A stretch of DNA of 64,000 nucleotides from Stenotrophomonas tumulicola (GTDB taxonomy: Bacteria > Pseudomonadota > Gammaproteobacteria > Xanthomonadales > Xanthomonadaceae), in NCBI RefSeq assembly GCF_014117215.1, contig NZ_JACGXS010000004.1, positions 1-64,000 on the forward strand, given 5' to 3'. A program made the translations under genes and the position numbers. Positions 9,172 to 18,392 of this stretch are shown here, piece by piece. Below the pieces are notes generated by a model. The model did no database searches. It was given only the letters and a program-made list of their open reading frames with translations, and had not been told where the DNA came from. The first letter of the stretch is position 1; each line of letters opens with the position of its first letter.

Positions 9172-10092
9172 ATGTCCGCGACCCCGACCGTTCCGATCAC
9201 CTTCCAGGGCCTGATCCAGACCCTGAACCAGTACTGGGCGCAGCAGGGCTGCGTGCTGATCCAGCCACTCGACCTGGAAGTAGGGGCGGGCACCTTCCAC
9301 CCGGCCACGTTCCTGCGCGCGATCGGTCCGGAGACGTGGAACGCTGCCTACGTGCAGCCCTCGCGGCGGCCGACGGACGGCCGCTACGGCGACAACCCGA
9401 ACCGCCTGCAGCGCTACTACCAGTACCAGGTGGCGATGAAGCCGGCGCCGGACAACATCCAGCAGTTGTACCTGGATTCGCTCAAGGCGGTGGGCATCGA
9501 CCCGCTCGTGCACGACCTGCGCTTCGTCGAGGACAACTGGGAATCGCCGACGCTGGGCGCCTGGGGCCTGGGCTGGGAAGTGTGGCTAAACGGCATGGAA
9601 GTGACCCAGTTCACTTACTTCCAGCAGGCCGGTGGGTTGGAGTGCCGGCCGGTGCTGGGCGAGATCACCTACGGTCTCGAGCGCCTGTGCATGTACCTGC
9701 AGAACTGCGACAACGTCTATGACCTGGTGTGGACCTATGGTCCTGATGGCACGCCGGTGACCTATGGCGATGTCTACCACCAGAATGAAGTGGAGCAGAG
9801 CACCTACAACTTCGAACATGCCGACGTCGCCGAAATGTTCCATCGTTTCGACGCCTGCGAACGCGAAGCGAAGAAGCTGGTCGAGCTGGGCCTGCCGCTG
9901 CCGGCCTATGAGCAGGTGACCAAGGCCAGCCATGCCTTCAACCTGCTCGATGCGCGCCGTGCGATCAGCGTGACCGAACGCCAGCGCTACATCCTGCGCG
10001 TGCGTGCGCTGGCCCAGGGCGTGGCACAGGCGTATTACGAGCAGCGCGAAAAGCTTGGTTTCCCGGGCGCGAAAGCCACTGCGCAGGGCTGA
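9172..10092 (+). CDS. glyQ: Glycyl-tRNA synthetase alpha subunit
   Basis: Catalytic subunit of the bacterial alpha2beta2 glycyl-tRNA synthetase, which charges tRNA-Gly. The 306-residue protein begins with [18 protein letters not shown] and carries the class II motifs ([13 protein letters not shown] and the [13 protein letters not shown] region). The start at 9172 gives the standard family N terminus; the longer open frame upstream to 8887 overlaps the divergent ATPase gene and is discarded. glyS follows 69 bases downstream. Confidence 0.98.
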   Translation: MSATPTVPITFQGLIQTLNQYWAQQGCVLIQPLDLEVGAGTFHPATFLRAIGPETWNAAYVQPSRRPTDGRYGDNPNRLQRYYQYQVAMKPAPDNIQQLYLDSLKAVGIDPLVHDLRFVEDNWESPTLGAWGLGWEVWLNGMEVTQFTYFQQAGGLECRPVLGEITYGLERLCMYLQNCDNVYDLVWTYGPDGTPVTYGDVYHQNEVEQSTYNFEHADVAEMFHRFDACEREAKKLVELGLPLPAYEQVTKASHAFNLLDARRAISVTERQRYILRVRALAQGVAQAYYEQREKLGFPGAKATAQG

Positions 10093-10161
10093 GCCGCACC
10101 CTTCCCCGAACACCGGGCGCCGGCCGCGTCGCGCGCTGCGTCCCACCACAGGATTGAACCG

Positions 10162-12231
10162 ATGAGCCAACTGTCTCCCCTGCTGATCGAACTGGGCACC
10201 GAAGAGCTGCCGGTCAAGGCACTGCCGGGCCTGGCCCAGGCGTTCTTCGATGGCATCGTCGATGGCCTGCGCAAGCGTGGCGTCGAACTGGAGCTGGGCG
10301 ACGCCCGCCCGCTGTCCACCCCGCGCCGCCTGGCGGTGCTGTTGCCAGGGGTGGGGATGCAGCAGCCGGAGCAGCGCAGTGAAGTGCTCGGCCCGTACCT
10401 GAACATCGCGCTGGATGCCGATGGCCAGCCGACCAGGGCGCTGCAGGGCTTTGCCGCCAAGGCCGGGATCGACTGGACCGCGCTGGAGAAGACCAGCGAC
10501 GGCAAGGGTGAGCGCTTCGTCCACCGCGCGGTGAAGCCGGGTGCACGTACCGCCGAGCTGCTGCCGGACGTGCTGCGCGAAGCCATCGCCGCGATGCCGA
10601 TCCCCAAGCCGATGCGCTGGGGTGACCATCCGTGGGGCTTCGCACGGCCGGTACATTGGCTGGTGCTGCTGCACGGCAGCGAGGTGGTGGATGCCGAACT
10701 GTTCGGACTCAAGGCTGATCGCATGAGCCGTGGCCACCGCTTCCTGCACGACAAGACCGTGTGGCTGACCCAGCCGCAGGATTACGTGGAATCACTGCGT
10801 TCGGCCTTCGTGCTGGTGGACCCACGGCTGCGTCGCGAGCGCATCGTCGCCGAAGTACAGGCTGCTGCCGCGCAGGCCGGTGGCCAGGCGCGGATCACCG
10901 ACGACAATCTCGAGCAGGTGGTGAACCTGGTCGAATGGCCGTCGGCGGTGTTGTGCAGTTTCGAACGCGCGTTCCTGGCGGTACCGCAGGAAGCGCTGAT
11001 CGAGACGATGGAAATCAACCAGAAATTCTTCCCGGTGCTGGACTCCGCCGGCAAGCTGACCGAAAAGTTCATCGGCATCGCCAACATCGAATCCAGGGAC
11101 GTGGCCGAAGTGGCCAAGGGCTATGAGCGGGTGATCCGCCCGCGCTTCGCCGACGCCAAGTTCTTCTTCGACGAAGACCTGAAGCAGGGGCTGGAGTCGA
11201 TGGGTGAAGGCCTCAGGACGGTTACCTACCAGGCAAAGCTCGGCAGCGTGGCCGACAAGGTCGCACGCGTGGTGGCGCTGGCCGAGGTGATCGCGCCCCA
11301 AGTGGGGGCCGATCCGGCGCTGGCGCGCCGCGCCGCGCTGCTGGCAAAGAACGACCTGCAGTCGCGCATGGTCAACGAGTTCCCCGAACTGCAGGGCATC
11401 GCCGGCCGCCACTACGCCCTGACCGGCGGCGAGTCACCTGAAGTGGCGCTGGCCATCGACGAGGCTTACCAGCCGCGGTTTGGCGGCGATGACATCGCGC
11501 TGTCGCCACTGGGCAAGGTGCTGGCCATTGCCGAGCGCCTGGACACCTTGGCGGGTGGTTTTGCCGCCGGGCTGAAGCCGACCGGCAACAAGGATCCGTT
11601 CGCCCTGCGTCGCAACGCATTGGGACTGGCGCGCACGATCATCGAGAGTGGTTTCGAGCTGGACCTGCGCGCGCTGCTGGCACAGGCCAACACGGCGCTT
11701 GCAGCCCGCGGCGTGCAGGCCGAGGTGGCGGAGCTGTATGACTTCATCCTCGAGCGCCTGCGTGGCTATTACGCCGACAAGGGCGTTCCGGCATCGCACT
11801 TCAATGCGGTGGCTGAGCTGAAGCCTGCATCGCTGTACGATTTCGATCGCCGCGCCGACGCAATCGGCACGTTTGCCTCGCTTCCGGAAGCACCGGCGCT
11901 GGCGGCGGCGAACAAGCGCATCGGCAACATCCTGCGCAAGGCCGACATCGACATCCCGGGGCAGGTGGATCCAGCGCTGCTGCAGGAAGACGCAGAGCGC
12001 GCACTGGCCGAAGCGGTCGCGGCGGCCATCGACGATACCGGTGCCAGCCTGCAGCAGAAGGATTACGTCAGCGTACTGGAACGCCTGGCACGCGTGCGTC
12101 CGCAGGTCGATGCGTTCTTCGACCAGGTGATGGTCAACGCCGACGATCTGGCGGTACGTGGCAACCGGCTTGCGCTGCTCAAGCGCCTGGCCGACCGTTT
12201 CGACGCCGTGGCATCGCTGGCCCAGCTGTAA
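10162..12231 (+). CDS. glyS: Glycyl-tRNA synthetase beta subunit
   Basis: The tRNA-binding beta subunit of the tetrameric glycyl-tRNA synthetase, 689 residues, the usual length. It starts with [18 protein letters not shown], the family signature, contains the HD-like region ([19 protein letters not shown], ~395-415) and ends in the C-terminal anticodon-binding domain ([24 protein letters not shown]). Second gene of the glyQS operon and the left neighbour of the type III secretion block. Confidence 0.98.
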   Translation: MSQLSPLLIELGTEELPVKALPGLAQAFFDGIVDGLRKRGVELELGDARPLSTPRRLAVLLPGVGMQQPEQRSEVLGPYLNIALDADGQPTRALQGFAAKAGIDWTALEKTSDGKGERFVHRAVKPGARTAELLPDVLREAIAAMPIPKPMRWGDHPWGFARPVHWLVLLHGSEVVDAELFGLKADRMSRGHRFLHDKTVWLTQPQDYVESLRSAFVLVDPRLRRERIVAEVQAAAAQAGGQARITDDNLEQVVNLVEWPSAVLCSFERAFLAVPQEALIETMEINQKFFPVLDSAGKLTEKFIGIANIESRDVAEVAKGYERVIRPRFADAKFFFDEDLKQGLESMGEGLRTVTYQAKLGSVADKVARVVALAEVIAPQVGADPALARRAALLAKNDLQSRMVNEFPELQGIAGRHYALTGGESPEVALAIDEAYQPRFGGDDIALSPLGKVLAIAERLDTLAGGFAAGLKPTGNKDPFALRRNALGLARTIIESGFELDLRALLAQANTALAARGVQAEVAELYDFILERLRGYYADKGVPASHFNAVAELKPASLYDFDRRADAIGTFASLPEAPALAAANKRIGNILRKADIDIPGQVDPALLQEDAERALAEAVAAAIDDTGASLQQKDYVSVLERLARVRPQVDAFFDQVMVNADDLAVRGNRLALLKRLADRFDAVASLAQL

Positions 12232-12329
12232 CCCGTCAACGCGCGCGCCGGATCCCCCGGCGCTGCACGTCGATCCTGCCTTCGTGCAACGGCGCACGAA
12301 AACGCAACTTGGCCCATAGCCGGCCACGC

Positions 12330-12355
12330 CATGACGCAACAACATCTGCGTCATG
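12330..12355 (+). promoter_or_regulatory. Inverted repeat overlapping the start codon of the T3SS regulator
   Basis: Arms CATGACGCA (12330-12338) and TGCGTCATG (12347-12355) are exact reverse complements around an 8-base loop. The last three bases of the right arm are the ATG of the AraC-type regulator, and no Shine-Dalgarno sequence is visible before that ATG. As RNA the hairpin would sequester the start codon; as DNA the dyad could be an operator. Both are inferences. The rest of the 12232-12329 gap shows only a GC-rich hairpin near 12253-12275 without a U-run. Confidence 0.6.
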
Positions 12356-13123
12356 TCGTACGTTTCCCCTACCCGCCATCCGCTGCCTCCGCCCGCACGA
12401 CCAGACGCCGCTCCGTGCGTGGTCCCGCGTGCTGATTCGATCCTGCTGGTTGCCGACGCAGGTGGCGCCGAGATCCACCTCGGGGGCGCCACCGGCCCTG
12501 CGGCCGCGCGCCAGCCGTTGTGGATCGAGCCCGGCAAGGCGCATCTGCTCGCCACCGGTGAACGCGCCCTCAGGCTCCACGGCACCGGGTTCCAGGCGCT
12601 GCCCCTGCCAGGCTTCCTCATCCGCCTGCTTGCCTTCCACGATCACGCCATGGATCTGCAGCGCAGCCTGGTGGGCGACAAGCGCCAGCCGGCGCTGCTC
12701 GCCATCGACGGCGACCTGAAGGAACCCGAGGCCGCGCAGCGCTGGGTAATGGGGCAGCTGCTGGAAGGCAGGCCGGTCTTCCACGATGTCGCCGCGCGCT
12801 GGGCGCGGCGCGAAGCGTACCAGCTGGTGCGCTTCGTACTCGAAAATCCCGACGACGGCGTCCAGCAGCTTGCTGATCGCTACGGCCTGTCCGTCGCGCA
12901 GTTCCGCCGCATCGGCCGCAAGGCATTTGGTCGTTCGTTGAAAGAGCAGCTGCGCCTGTTGCGTGCGCGGCGGGTCCTGCATCGCTATGCCGACACAGGG
13001 CACACCTTTACCCGGCTCTCCTCCGACTTCGGCTTCTCTTCGCCATCCCATTTCTGCAGTGAGATCAAATCCCTGCTCGGCAGATCACCGAGCTCCATCT
13101 TCCATTACGTCAATTCACCTTGA
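12353..13123 (+). CDS. AraC-family regulator at the InvF position of the T3SS locus
   Basis: A 256-residue regulator. The C-terminal ~100 residues (about 158-256) form an AraC/XylS double helix-turn-helix, seen in DGVQQLADRYGLSVAQFRR and in the second helix pair ending with FGFSSPSHFCSEIKSLLGRSPSS. The N-terminal ~150 residues are divergent and may receive a signal or partner. It is the first gene of the secretion block and overlaps the secretin gene by four bases, exactly as invF precedes invG in Salmonella SPI-1. InvF there activates effector and translocator genes together with the chaperone SicA; a SicA-like gene is present here, so the same partnership is plausible. Its start codon sits in a hairpin. 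No symbol is assigned because orthology was not tested. Confidence 0.88.
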   Translation: MSYVSPTRHPLPPPARPDAAPCVVPRADSILLVADAGGAEIHLGGATGPAAARQPLWIEPGKAHLLATGERALRLHGTGFQALPLPGFLIRLLAFHDHAMDLQRSLVGDKRQPALLAIDGDLKEPEAAQRWVMGQLLEGRPVFHDVAARWARREAYQLVRFVLENPDDGVQQLADRYGLSVAQFRRIGRKAFGRSLKEQLRLLRARRVLHRYADTGHTFTRLSSDFGFSSPSHFCSEIKSLLGRSPSSIFHYVNSP

Positions 13124-14841
13124 AACGCTCGATACCCACCTTCCTCGTCATCGGGATGCTCGTCTCGTGCGTCTGGTCCGTGCCCGGCCATGCACAGGAG
13201 CCGGCTGCCAGTGCCCCGCCGCTTGAGCACACGGCGATCACCCGCCGTGATGCGCTGTCGTCCGACCCCACGTTCGTCTCCGTTGGCGACGGCGTAAGCC
13301 TCCTGCTGCAATCCGTTGCCGCTCGGATGCGCCTGCCGGTCATCGTCAGCAGCAAGGCGCAGAAGAAGCGCGTGCAGGGCAGTTTCAATCTTCGCGAGCC
13401 CCGCGATGTGCTGCAGACGCTTGGCCGAGATCTTGGCCTGGTGTGGTACAGCGATGGCCAGACCTTGTACGTCTACGACGCCTCGGAGACGCGCAACGCG
13501 GTAGGCCACCTGGAGCATGCTTCGGTCGCGGTGCTCGATGACTTCCTGCACCGTACCCGGCTGGCCGACGCCCGATACGCCGTGCGCGGGGGAAGTGGCG
13601 ACGGCACCTTCTATGTGTCCGGACCGCCGGTTTACGTCGACATCGTACTCAACGCCGCGCGTTACCTGGATGCGCTGTACCGGGGTGCCGATGCACGTGC
13701 CGAGCACGTTGAGGTCATCCCGCTTCGCAACAGCTTCGCCCAGGGACGCCGCTATGGCCAGCGCGGCTGGGAGACCACGCTGCCGGGGATGGCCGAGACA
13801 CTCGCGCGCGTGCTGACCGATTCCGGCGTCAGTGACATCGTGGTGCGCCGTCCCGACGGCGACGAAGCGGCCGCGGACGCTCCAGCGGAGGAGCCGGTCG
13901 TCGCTGCCCGCCCACGCCAGGGAGCAGCCGGCATACGACCGCTGCCGAAGGACGTGGCACGGACATCGGCCATGCTGCCGCCGACCATCGTCATCGCCTA
14001 CCCGGAAACCAACAGCCTGATCATCCGCGGCACGCTGGGTGGCATCCAGAAGGTGAAGCAGCTGGTCGCCGAGCTGGACCTGCCGCGCAAGCAGGTGGAG
14101 CTGTCGCTGTGGATCATCGATGTACAGAAAAGCCAGGTCGACATGCTGGGAGTGAAGTGGAACGGCGAGGTCGGCATCGCCGGACGGCTCGGCGTGAGCT
14201 TCAACGGTGCCAGCACGACCCTGGACGGACAGCGCTTCCTGGCGGCGGTGTCCGCACTCTCCGAGCGCGGGCACGCCAGCATCGTGTCGCGCCCCGTGCT
14301 GCTGACGCAGGAAAACGTACTGGCGCACTTCGACAGCAACAGCACCTTCTACACGCGGCTGGAAGCAGAGCGCGCGGCTTCTCTGGAATCGGTGACCTAC
14401 GGCACCCTCGTCAGCGTCCTGCCGCGCGTCTCCCACCAGGATGAAGTGGAAATGCAGCTGAAGATCGAGGATGGCGCGGCCAGCGGACAACAGGTCGAAG
14501 GCCTGCCGGTGATTACCCGTACGTCGATCGACACCGTCGCGCGCGTGCCGCAGTCGTTGAGCCTGCTGGTCGGTGGCTATACCCGCCGGGAGAATCGGAG
14601 CGATCAGGCTGATGTACCGGGATTGCGCAGGATTCCGCTGCTGGGCCGCGCCTTTCGCCATCGCAATGAACACGACCGGGAACTGGTCCGCGTGTTCCTG
14701 ATACAGCCACGTGTACTGGATCCCATTGACCCCTCCGTGAATGGAAGCTTCATCGACGGCGAGCACGTGGGAATACCACTGCCAGCGCAGTACCAGCAGG
14801 TGCGCGATGACGTGAGGGAGGCCCTGCATGGCGCAGATTGA
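13120..14841 (+). CDS. sctC: T3SS outer membrane secretin (InvG/MxiD type)
   Basis: Forms the outer membrane ring of the injectisome. The 573-residue protein has a signal peptide (1-25, ending GHA-Q) and no lipobox. Periplasmic N0/N1/N3 ring domains fill ~45-310 (the N0 segment reads SVAARMRLPVIVSSKAQKK), and the secretin core occupies ~330-560 with VEMQLKIEDG, VPQSLSLLVGGY and IPLLGRAFRHR typical of T3SS secretins. Translation appears to start at TTG 13120, overlapping the regulator's TGA, a sign of coupling. The 3' end overlaps sctW by 14 bases. No InvH-like pilotin gene is seen nearby. Confidence 0.94.
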   Translation: MKRSIPTFLVIGMLVSCVWSVPGHAQEPAASAPPLEHTAITRRDALSSDPTFVSVGDGVSLLLQSVAARMRLPVIVSSKAQKKRVQGSFNLREPRDVLQTLGRDLGLVWYSDGQTLYVYDASETRNAVGHLEHASVAVLDDFLHRTRLADARYAVRGGSGDGTFYVSGPPVYVDIVLNAARYLDALYRGADARAEHVEVIPLRNSFAQGRRYGQRGWETTLPGMAETLARVLTDSGVSDIVVRRPDGDEAAADAPAEEPVVAARPRQGAAGIRPLPKDVARTSAMLPPTIVIAYPETNSLIIRGTLGGIQKVKQLVAELDLPRKQVELSLWIIDVQKSQVDMLGVKWNGEVGIAGRLGVSFNGASTTLDGQRFLAAVSALSERGHASIVSRPVLLTQENVLAHFDSNSTFYTRLEAERAASLESVTYGTLVSVLPRVSHQDEVEMQLKIEDGAASGQQVEGLPVITRTSIDTVARVPQSLSLLVGGYTRRENRSDQADVPGLRRIPLLGRAFRHRNEHDRELVRVFLIQPRVLDPIDPSVNGSFIDGEHVGIPLPAQYQQVRDDVREALHGAD

Positions 14842-15943
14842 TGTTTCGGCAGCACGTACCAGCATGCCACTGGTGCGTCCTTCCGCTTCAAAAGCCGTCG
14901 AGATGGCAAGTAACGACAGCGGCGACGATACCGCGCCGCTCGGCCAGCCCAGGAAGTCGGTGTTGATGACCGCACTGGACATGAGCGACGACTTGTCCGG
15001 CCTGGTATCGAGCATGCGCCGCAACCGCACGCGCGAGGATGGCGGTGGTGATGTACGCGGCCAGGCGTGGCTGGACCACGTGCTGGACCCGCAAGGACCG
15101 GAAAAGCTGCAGCAGCTGAAGCAGCAGCTATGCCACCTGGGAACCCCGGACCTGGCTGCGTTGCGTTCGCTGCTGGCCCAGGCATTCCCGGATCCCAGCG
15201 ATGCGCTGGCCGTGCTGCGTGCTTTCATGGCGGACGATGAACTGGCGGCGCTGCGCGAAGAGCTTGCAGCACTGTCGGAGGAACTGGCGACAGGAAGCGC
15301 GGGGCGACGCACGCGTGGTGGCGTCAATGTCGCGCTCAAGGCACGCCTGCAGGCTCCCACCCTGCGCGCAACGCCACAGCAACTGCGGCGGAGCTACCAG
15401 GACTTCCTTGCCGGCGATGATCCGCTGGATGCCTATGAGCGATGGATCGAACTGTACGGATTCGAGCGCCGCGGGCGGATCGTGGATTTCATCGAACAGG
15501 CGCTGGCTGCCGACATGTACGCGCTGGACCCCAGCTGTTCCCGGCTCGAGTTCGGCCACCTGCTGCAGCGGGTACGGCAATTGTGCAGCCTCCGCTCGGC
15601 TGACCACCTCCTGCATCGGTACTGCTGGCGCCCGCAGGTCATGTCCCGCATGGGTGTCGACCAGCGCGTGCTGTGCACGGCCCTGCTGGACATGGTCCGT
15701 CACCAGGGCAGCCTGCAGCATTTCTTCGGGGGTGTTTTCGCTGCGGCACGCCACGTCATGGACAGCACGGAGAAGGCCCTGTTCGCGCAGGGCATCCGGC
15801 GGTTCCTCACCGCCCTGCCGCATGGGCTGTGGGCGGACATCGGCCTGCAGGCCCATGTCGTTGGCGAGGTGGACACGCTGCTGGACCAGGCCGTGCGTGT
15901 CGAGCATGCATCCCGTCGTCGCGGTCACCGCGTGGAGGCATGA
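14828..15943 (+). CDS. sctW: T3SS gatekeeper (InvE/MxiC/YopN-TyeA family)
   Basis: A 371-residue cytoplasmic switch protein that, in relatives, orders secretion so that translocators leave before effectors and that docks on SctV. The N terminus is polar and disordered (1-60); residues ~65-160 fit the HrpJ/YopN-like helical domain (LVSSMRR, then FPDPSDALAVLRAF), and the remainder is helical, as in InvE and MxiC. Its position between secretin and export gate is that of invE. It overlaps sctC by 14 bases and its TGA overlaps the sctV start. Confidence 0.9.
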   Translation: MAQIDVSAARTSMPLVRPSASKAVEMASNDSGDDTAPLGQPRKSVLMTALDMSDDLSGLVSSMRRNRTREDGGGDVRGQAWLDHVLDPQGPEKLQQLKQQLCHLGTPDLAALRSLLAQAFPDPSDALAVLRAFMADDELAALREELAALSEELATGSAGRRTRGGVNVALKARLQAPTLRATPQQLRRSYQDFLAGDDPLDAYERWIELYGFERRGRIVDFIEQALAADMYALDPSCSRLEFGHLLQRVRQLCSLRSADHLLHRYCWRPQVMSRMGVDQRVLCTALLDMVRHQGSLQHFFGGVFAAARHVMDSTEKALFAQGIRRFLTALPHGLWADIGLQAHVVGEVDTLLDQAVRVEHASRRRGHRVEA

Positions 15944-18015
15944 TGAACAGCATCGCCGCACAACAGAATGCCATCGGGCAGCTGGCGCGAACGCTGCTGC
16001 GTCCGGAACTTGCCCTGGTGGTCCTGATGGCGGTGGTCATCGGCATGCTGATCGTGCCGCTGCCCACGTTCCTGGTCGACCTGCTGATCGGCCTGAACCT
16101 GTTGATCGCCATCCTGATCTTCCTCAGTTCCTTCTATGTGGAACGCATCCTCAACTTCTCCACGTTCCCCTCCGTGCTCCTGTTCACCACCATCATGCGG
16201 TTGGCACTGTCGGTCAGCACCAGCCGGCTGATCCTCGTCGATGCCGATGCGGGGCATATCGTATCCGCCTTCGGTGAGTTCGTGGTCGCCGACAACCTGG
16301 TGGTGGGCTTCGTGATCTTCGCCATCGTCACCGTGGTGCAGTTCATCGTCATCACCAAGGGCTCGGAGCGGATCGGTGAAGTCGTCGCACGCTTCTCTCT
16401 GGACGGCATGCCCGGCAAGCAGATGGGTATCGATGCCGACCTGCGTGCCGAATCGATCAACGCGGAAGGCGCGCAGAAGCGCCGCCGTGAGGTCGAGAAG
16501 GAAAGCCAGCTGTATGGCTCCTACGACGGTGCCATGAAGTTCGTCAAAGGCGACGCGATCGCCGGCATCGTCATTGTCTTCGTCAACCTGTTCGGCGGCA
16601 TCGCAGTGGGCATGCTGCAGCATGGCATGGCGTTCTCCGATGCCCTGAAGGTGTTCACCCTGCTGACCATCGGCGATGGCCTTGTCGCGCAGATTCCCGC
16701 ACTGCTCATCTGCATCAGCGCCGGTTTCGTGGTCACCCGTGTAGGTGGCGAAGAGGGCAACCTGGGGGCCAGCATCATCGATGAGCTGTTCACCAGCCAG
16801 AAGGTGCTGGTGATCGCGGGCATCCTGGTGCTGATGATGGGCCTGCTGCCGGGCTTTCCGATGCTGGTGTTCTTCAGCCTTGGCACGGCGGTGCTGATGC
16901 TGGCCGCATGGCGTTCCCGCAGCGGGGCATCAGACACTGGCCAGGACGGGGCGAATGGCCGGTCGTCCCAGGCCGCACCTGGCGACACCGATACCAGGGC
17001 GCTGGGGCACGAGGGGGCGCAGGTCAATGAAACCGTACCGTTGCTGCTGCTGCTGCCACCGGCACACCTGCAGCAATGGACCGCTGCCGGCGTGCAGGAA
17101 CAGCTGCGTGATGACCTGCACCTGCGCGTCGGCATGCGCCTGCCATACATGGTCGTCCGTGCCCATGAGACGGGCGATCATCGCGTGAGCGTGCTGATCA
17201 ATGAAATTCCGGCGGTGACCGGCGAGGTCGTCCTCGACCACGTGCGTGTGCTTGCCGACAGCGATGAACTGACGATGCTGGGACAAGGCATTGTCCTTGA
17301 GGGTCGATCCGGCCAGGGCGGCCAGCGCTGGCTGCCGGCCAGCACCCGCCCGCAACTGGAAGCCATGGGCCTGCCCATGCGCTCGGACCGGCAGGAACTG
17401 AACGTACTGGTGCATGACGCGCTGATGCGCAACATCGGCGAACTGTTCGGCGTGCAGGAAACCAAGCACCTGCTGGACGAGACGGAGAAGCGCTATCCGG
17501 AACTGCTGAAGGAGGTCCATCGCCATGTTCCCGTGCAGCGCGTCGCGGAGGTACTGCAGCGCCTGCAACGCGAAGGCGTATCCATCCGCAACATGAAGAT
17601 CATCCTGGAAGTGCTGGCGCAATGGGGACAGCGCGAGAAGGATGTGATCCTGCTGGTCGAGCACGTCCGTGGTGGACTGGCGCGCTACATCTCTTCGCAG
17701 CATGCGCGTGGGGACCGCATCGCGGCAGTGCTGTTCGCACCGGATACAGAGGACACCATCCGCACCGGCATCCGCCAGAGCCAGGGCGCGGCGTTCCTCA
17801 ACCTGGATCCGGCTACAGCGGATCAACTGCTTGACCGGATCACCCTGACGTTCGACCCCTTGCTGGCAACGCGTCCGGACGTGCTGTTGCTGGTTGCGCC
17901 TGACATCCGACGCTTCGTCAAGCGCTTCATCGAGAACCGGCTGCCCAACCTCGCCGTCCTCTCGTTTTCCGAAATATCCGACACCGTCAACATCGACGTG
18001 GTGAGATCACTATGA
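15943..18015 (+). CDS. sctV: T3SS export gate protein SctV (InvA/MxiA/FlhA family)
   Basis: Major export gate component, 690 residues. Residues ~20-330 hold about eight membrane helices with the conserved cytoplasmic FHIPEP-type loop (ERIGEVVARFSLDGMPGKQM, then DADLRAESIN). Residues ~365-690 are the cytosolic domain that forms the nonameric ring and binds chaperone-substrate complexes. GGAGG at 15934-15938 fits the second of two adjacent ATGs (15943) better than the first (15940), so I use the former. It overlaps the chaperone gene downstream by four bases. Confidence 0.96.
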   Translation: MNSIAAQQNAIGQLARTLLRPELALVVLMAVVIGMLIVPLPTFLVDLLIGLNLLIAILIFLSSFYVERILNFSTFPSVLLFTTIMRLALSVSTSRLILVDADAGHIVSAFGEFVVADNLVVGFVIFAIVTVVQFIVITKGSERIGEVVARFSLDGMPGKQMGIDADLRAESINAEGAQKRRREVEKESQLYGSYDGAMKFVKGDAIAGIVIVFVNLFGGIAVGMLQHGMAFSDALKVFTLLTIGDGLVAQIPALLICISAGFVVTRVGGEEGNLGASIIDELFTSQKVLVIAGILVLMMGLLPGFPMLVFFSLGTAVLMLAAWRSRSGASDTGQDGANGRSSQAAPGDTDTRALGHEGAQVNETVPLLLLLPPAHLQQWTAAGVQEQLRDDLHLRVGMRLPYMVVRAHETGDHRVSVLINEIPAVTGEVVLDHVRVLADSDELTMLGQGIVLEGRSGQGGQRWLPASTRPQLEAMGLPMRSDRQELNVLVHDALMRNIGELFGVQETKHLLDETEKRYPELLKEVHRHVPVQRVAEVLQRLQREGVSIRNMKIILEVLAQWGQREKDVILLVEHVRGGLARYISSQHARGDRIAAVLFAPDTEDTIRTGIRQSQGAAFLNLDPATADQLLDRITLTFDPLLATRPDVLLLVAPDIRRFVKRFIENRLPNLAVLSFSEISDTVNIDVVRSL

Positions 18016-18392
18016 CTTTGAAGGAAGCCCTTTGCCAGGCACTCAGTACGCTTGGCGCCGACCCAGATGCATTCCAGTTCGACGACCACTCGACCATCGT
18101 CATGTCATTCGACGATGTCGGTGACATCTACCTGGATCCGCAGGGCGACCGGGTATGGATGTGGGGCATCCTGGACGAGATGGAAGAGCATGTCCGCGAT
18201 GCGTTGGCGGCGCCCCTGCTGGCCGAGGTGATCCGGCCAGTCGCCCATTGGGATGCAGGCGCGATGATCCTGCGCCAGGACGGACGCGTGGGTGGGTTGT
18301 TGCATCCGGATTGCCAGATCGAGCCGACGCTGCTGGCATCGGCACTGCAGGATTTCCATGAATGCCTGGGAAGGCTGCAGGCCATCCGATGA
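18012..18392 (+). CDS. T3SS effector chaperone of the InvB/SpaK family
   Basis: A 126-residue acidic protein with the class IB chaperone layout (alpha-beta-beta-beta-alpha-beta-beta-alpha): starts TLKEALCQALSTLG, has the STIVMSFDDVGDIYL strands, and ends in a helix. It lies between the export gate and the ATPase, exactly where invB/spaK sits in SPI-1 and mxi-spa. In those systems it escorts several effectors to the ATPase. This gene is a strong discriminator for the SPI-1 family because the Ysc, Hrp and SPI-2 systems lack it at this position. It overlaps both neighbours by four bases. Confidence 0.85.
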   Translation: MTLKEALCQALSTLGADPDAFQFDDHSTIVMSFDDVGDIYLDPQGDRVWMWGILDEMEEHVRDALAAPLLAEVIRPVAHWDAGAMILRQDGRVGGLLHPDCQIEPTLLASALQDFHECLGRLQAIR

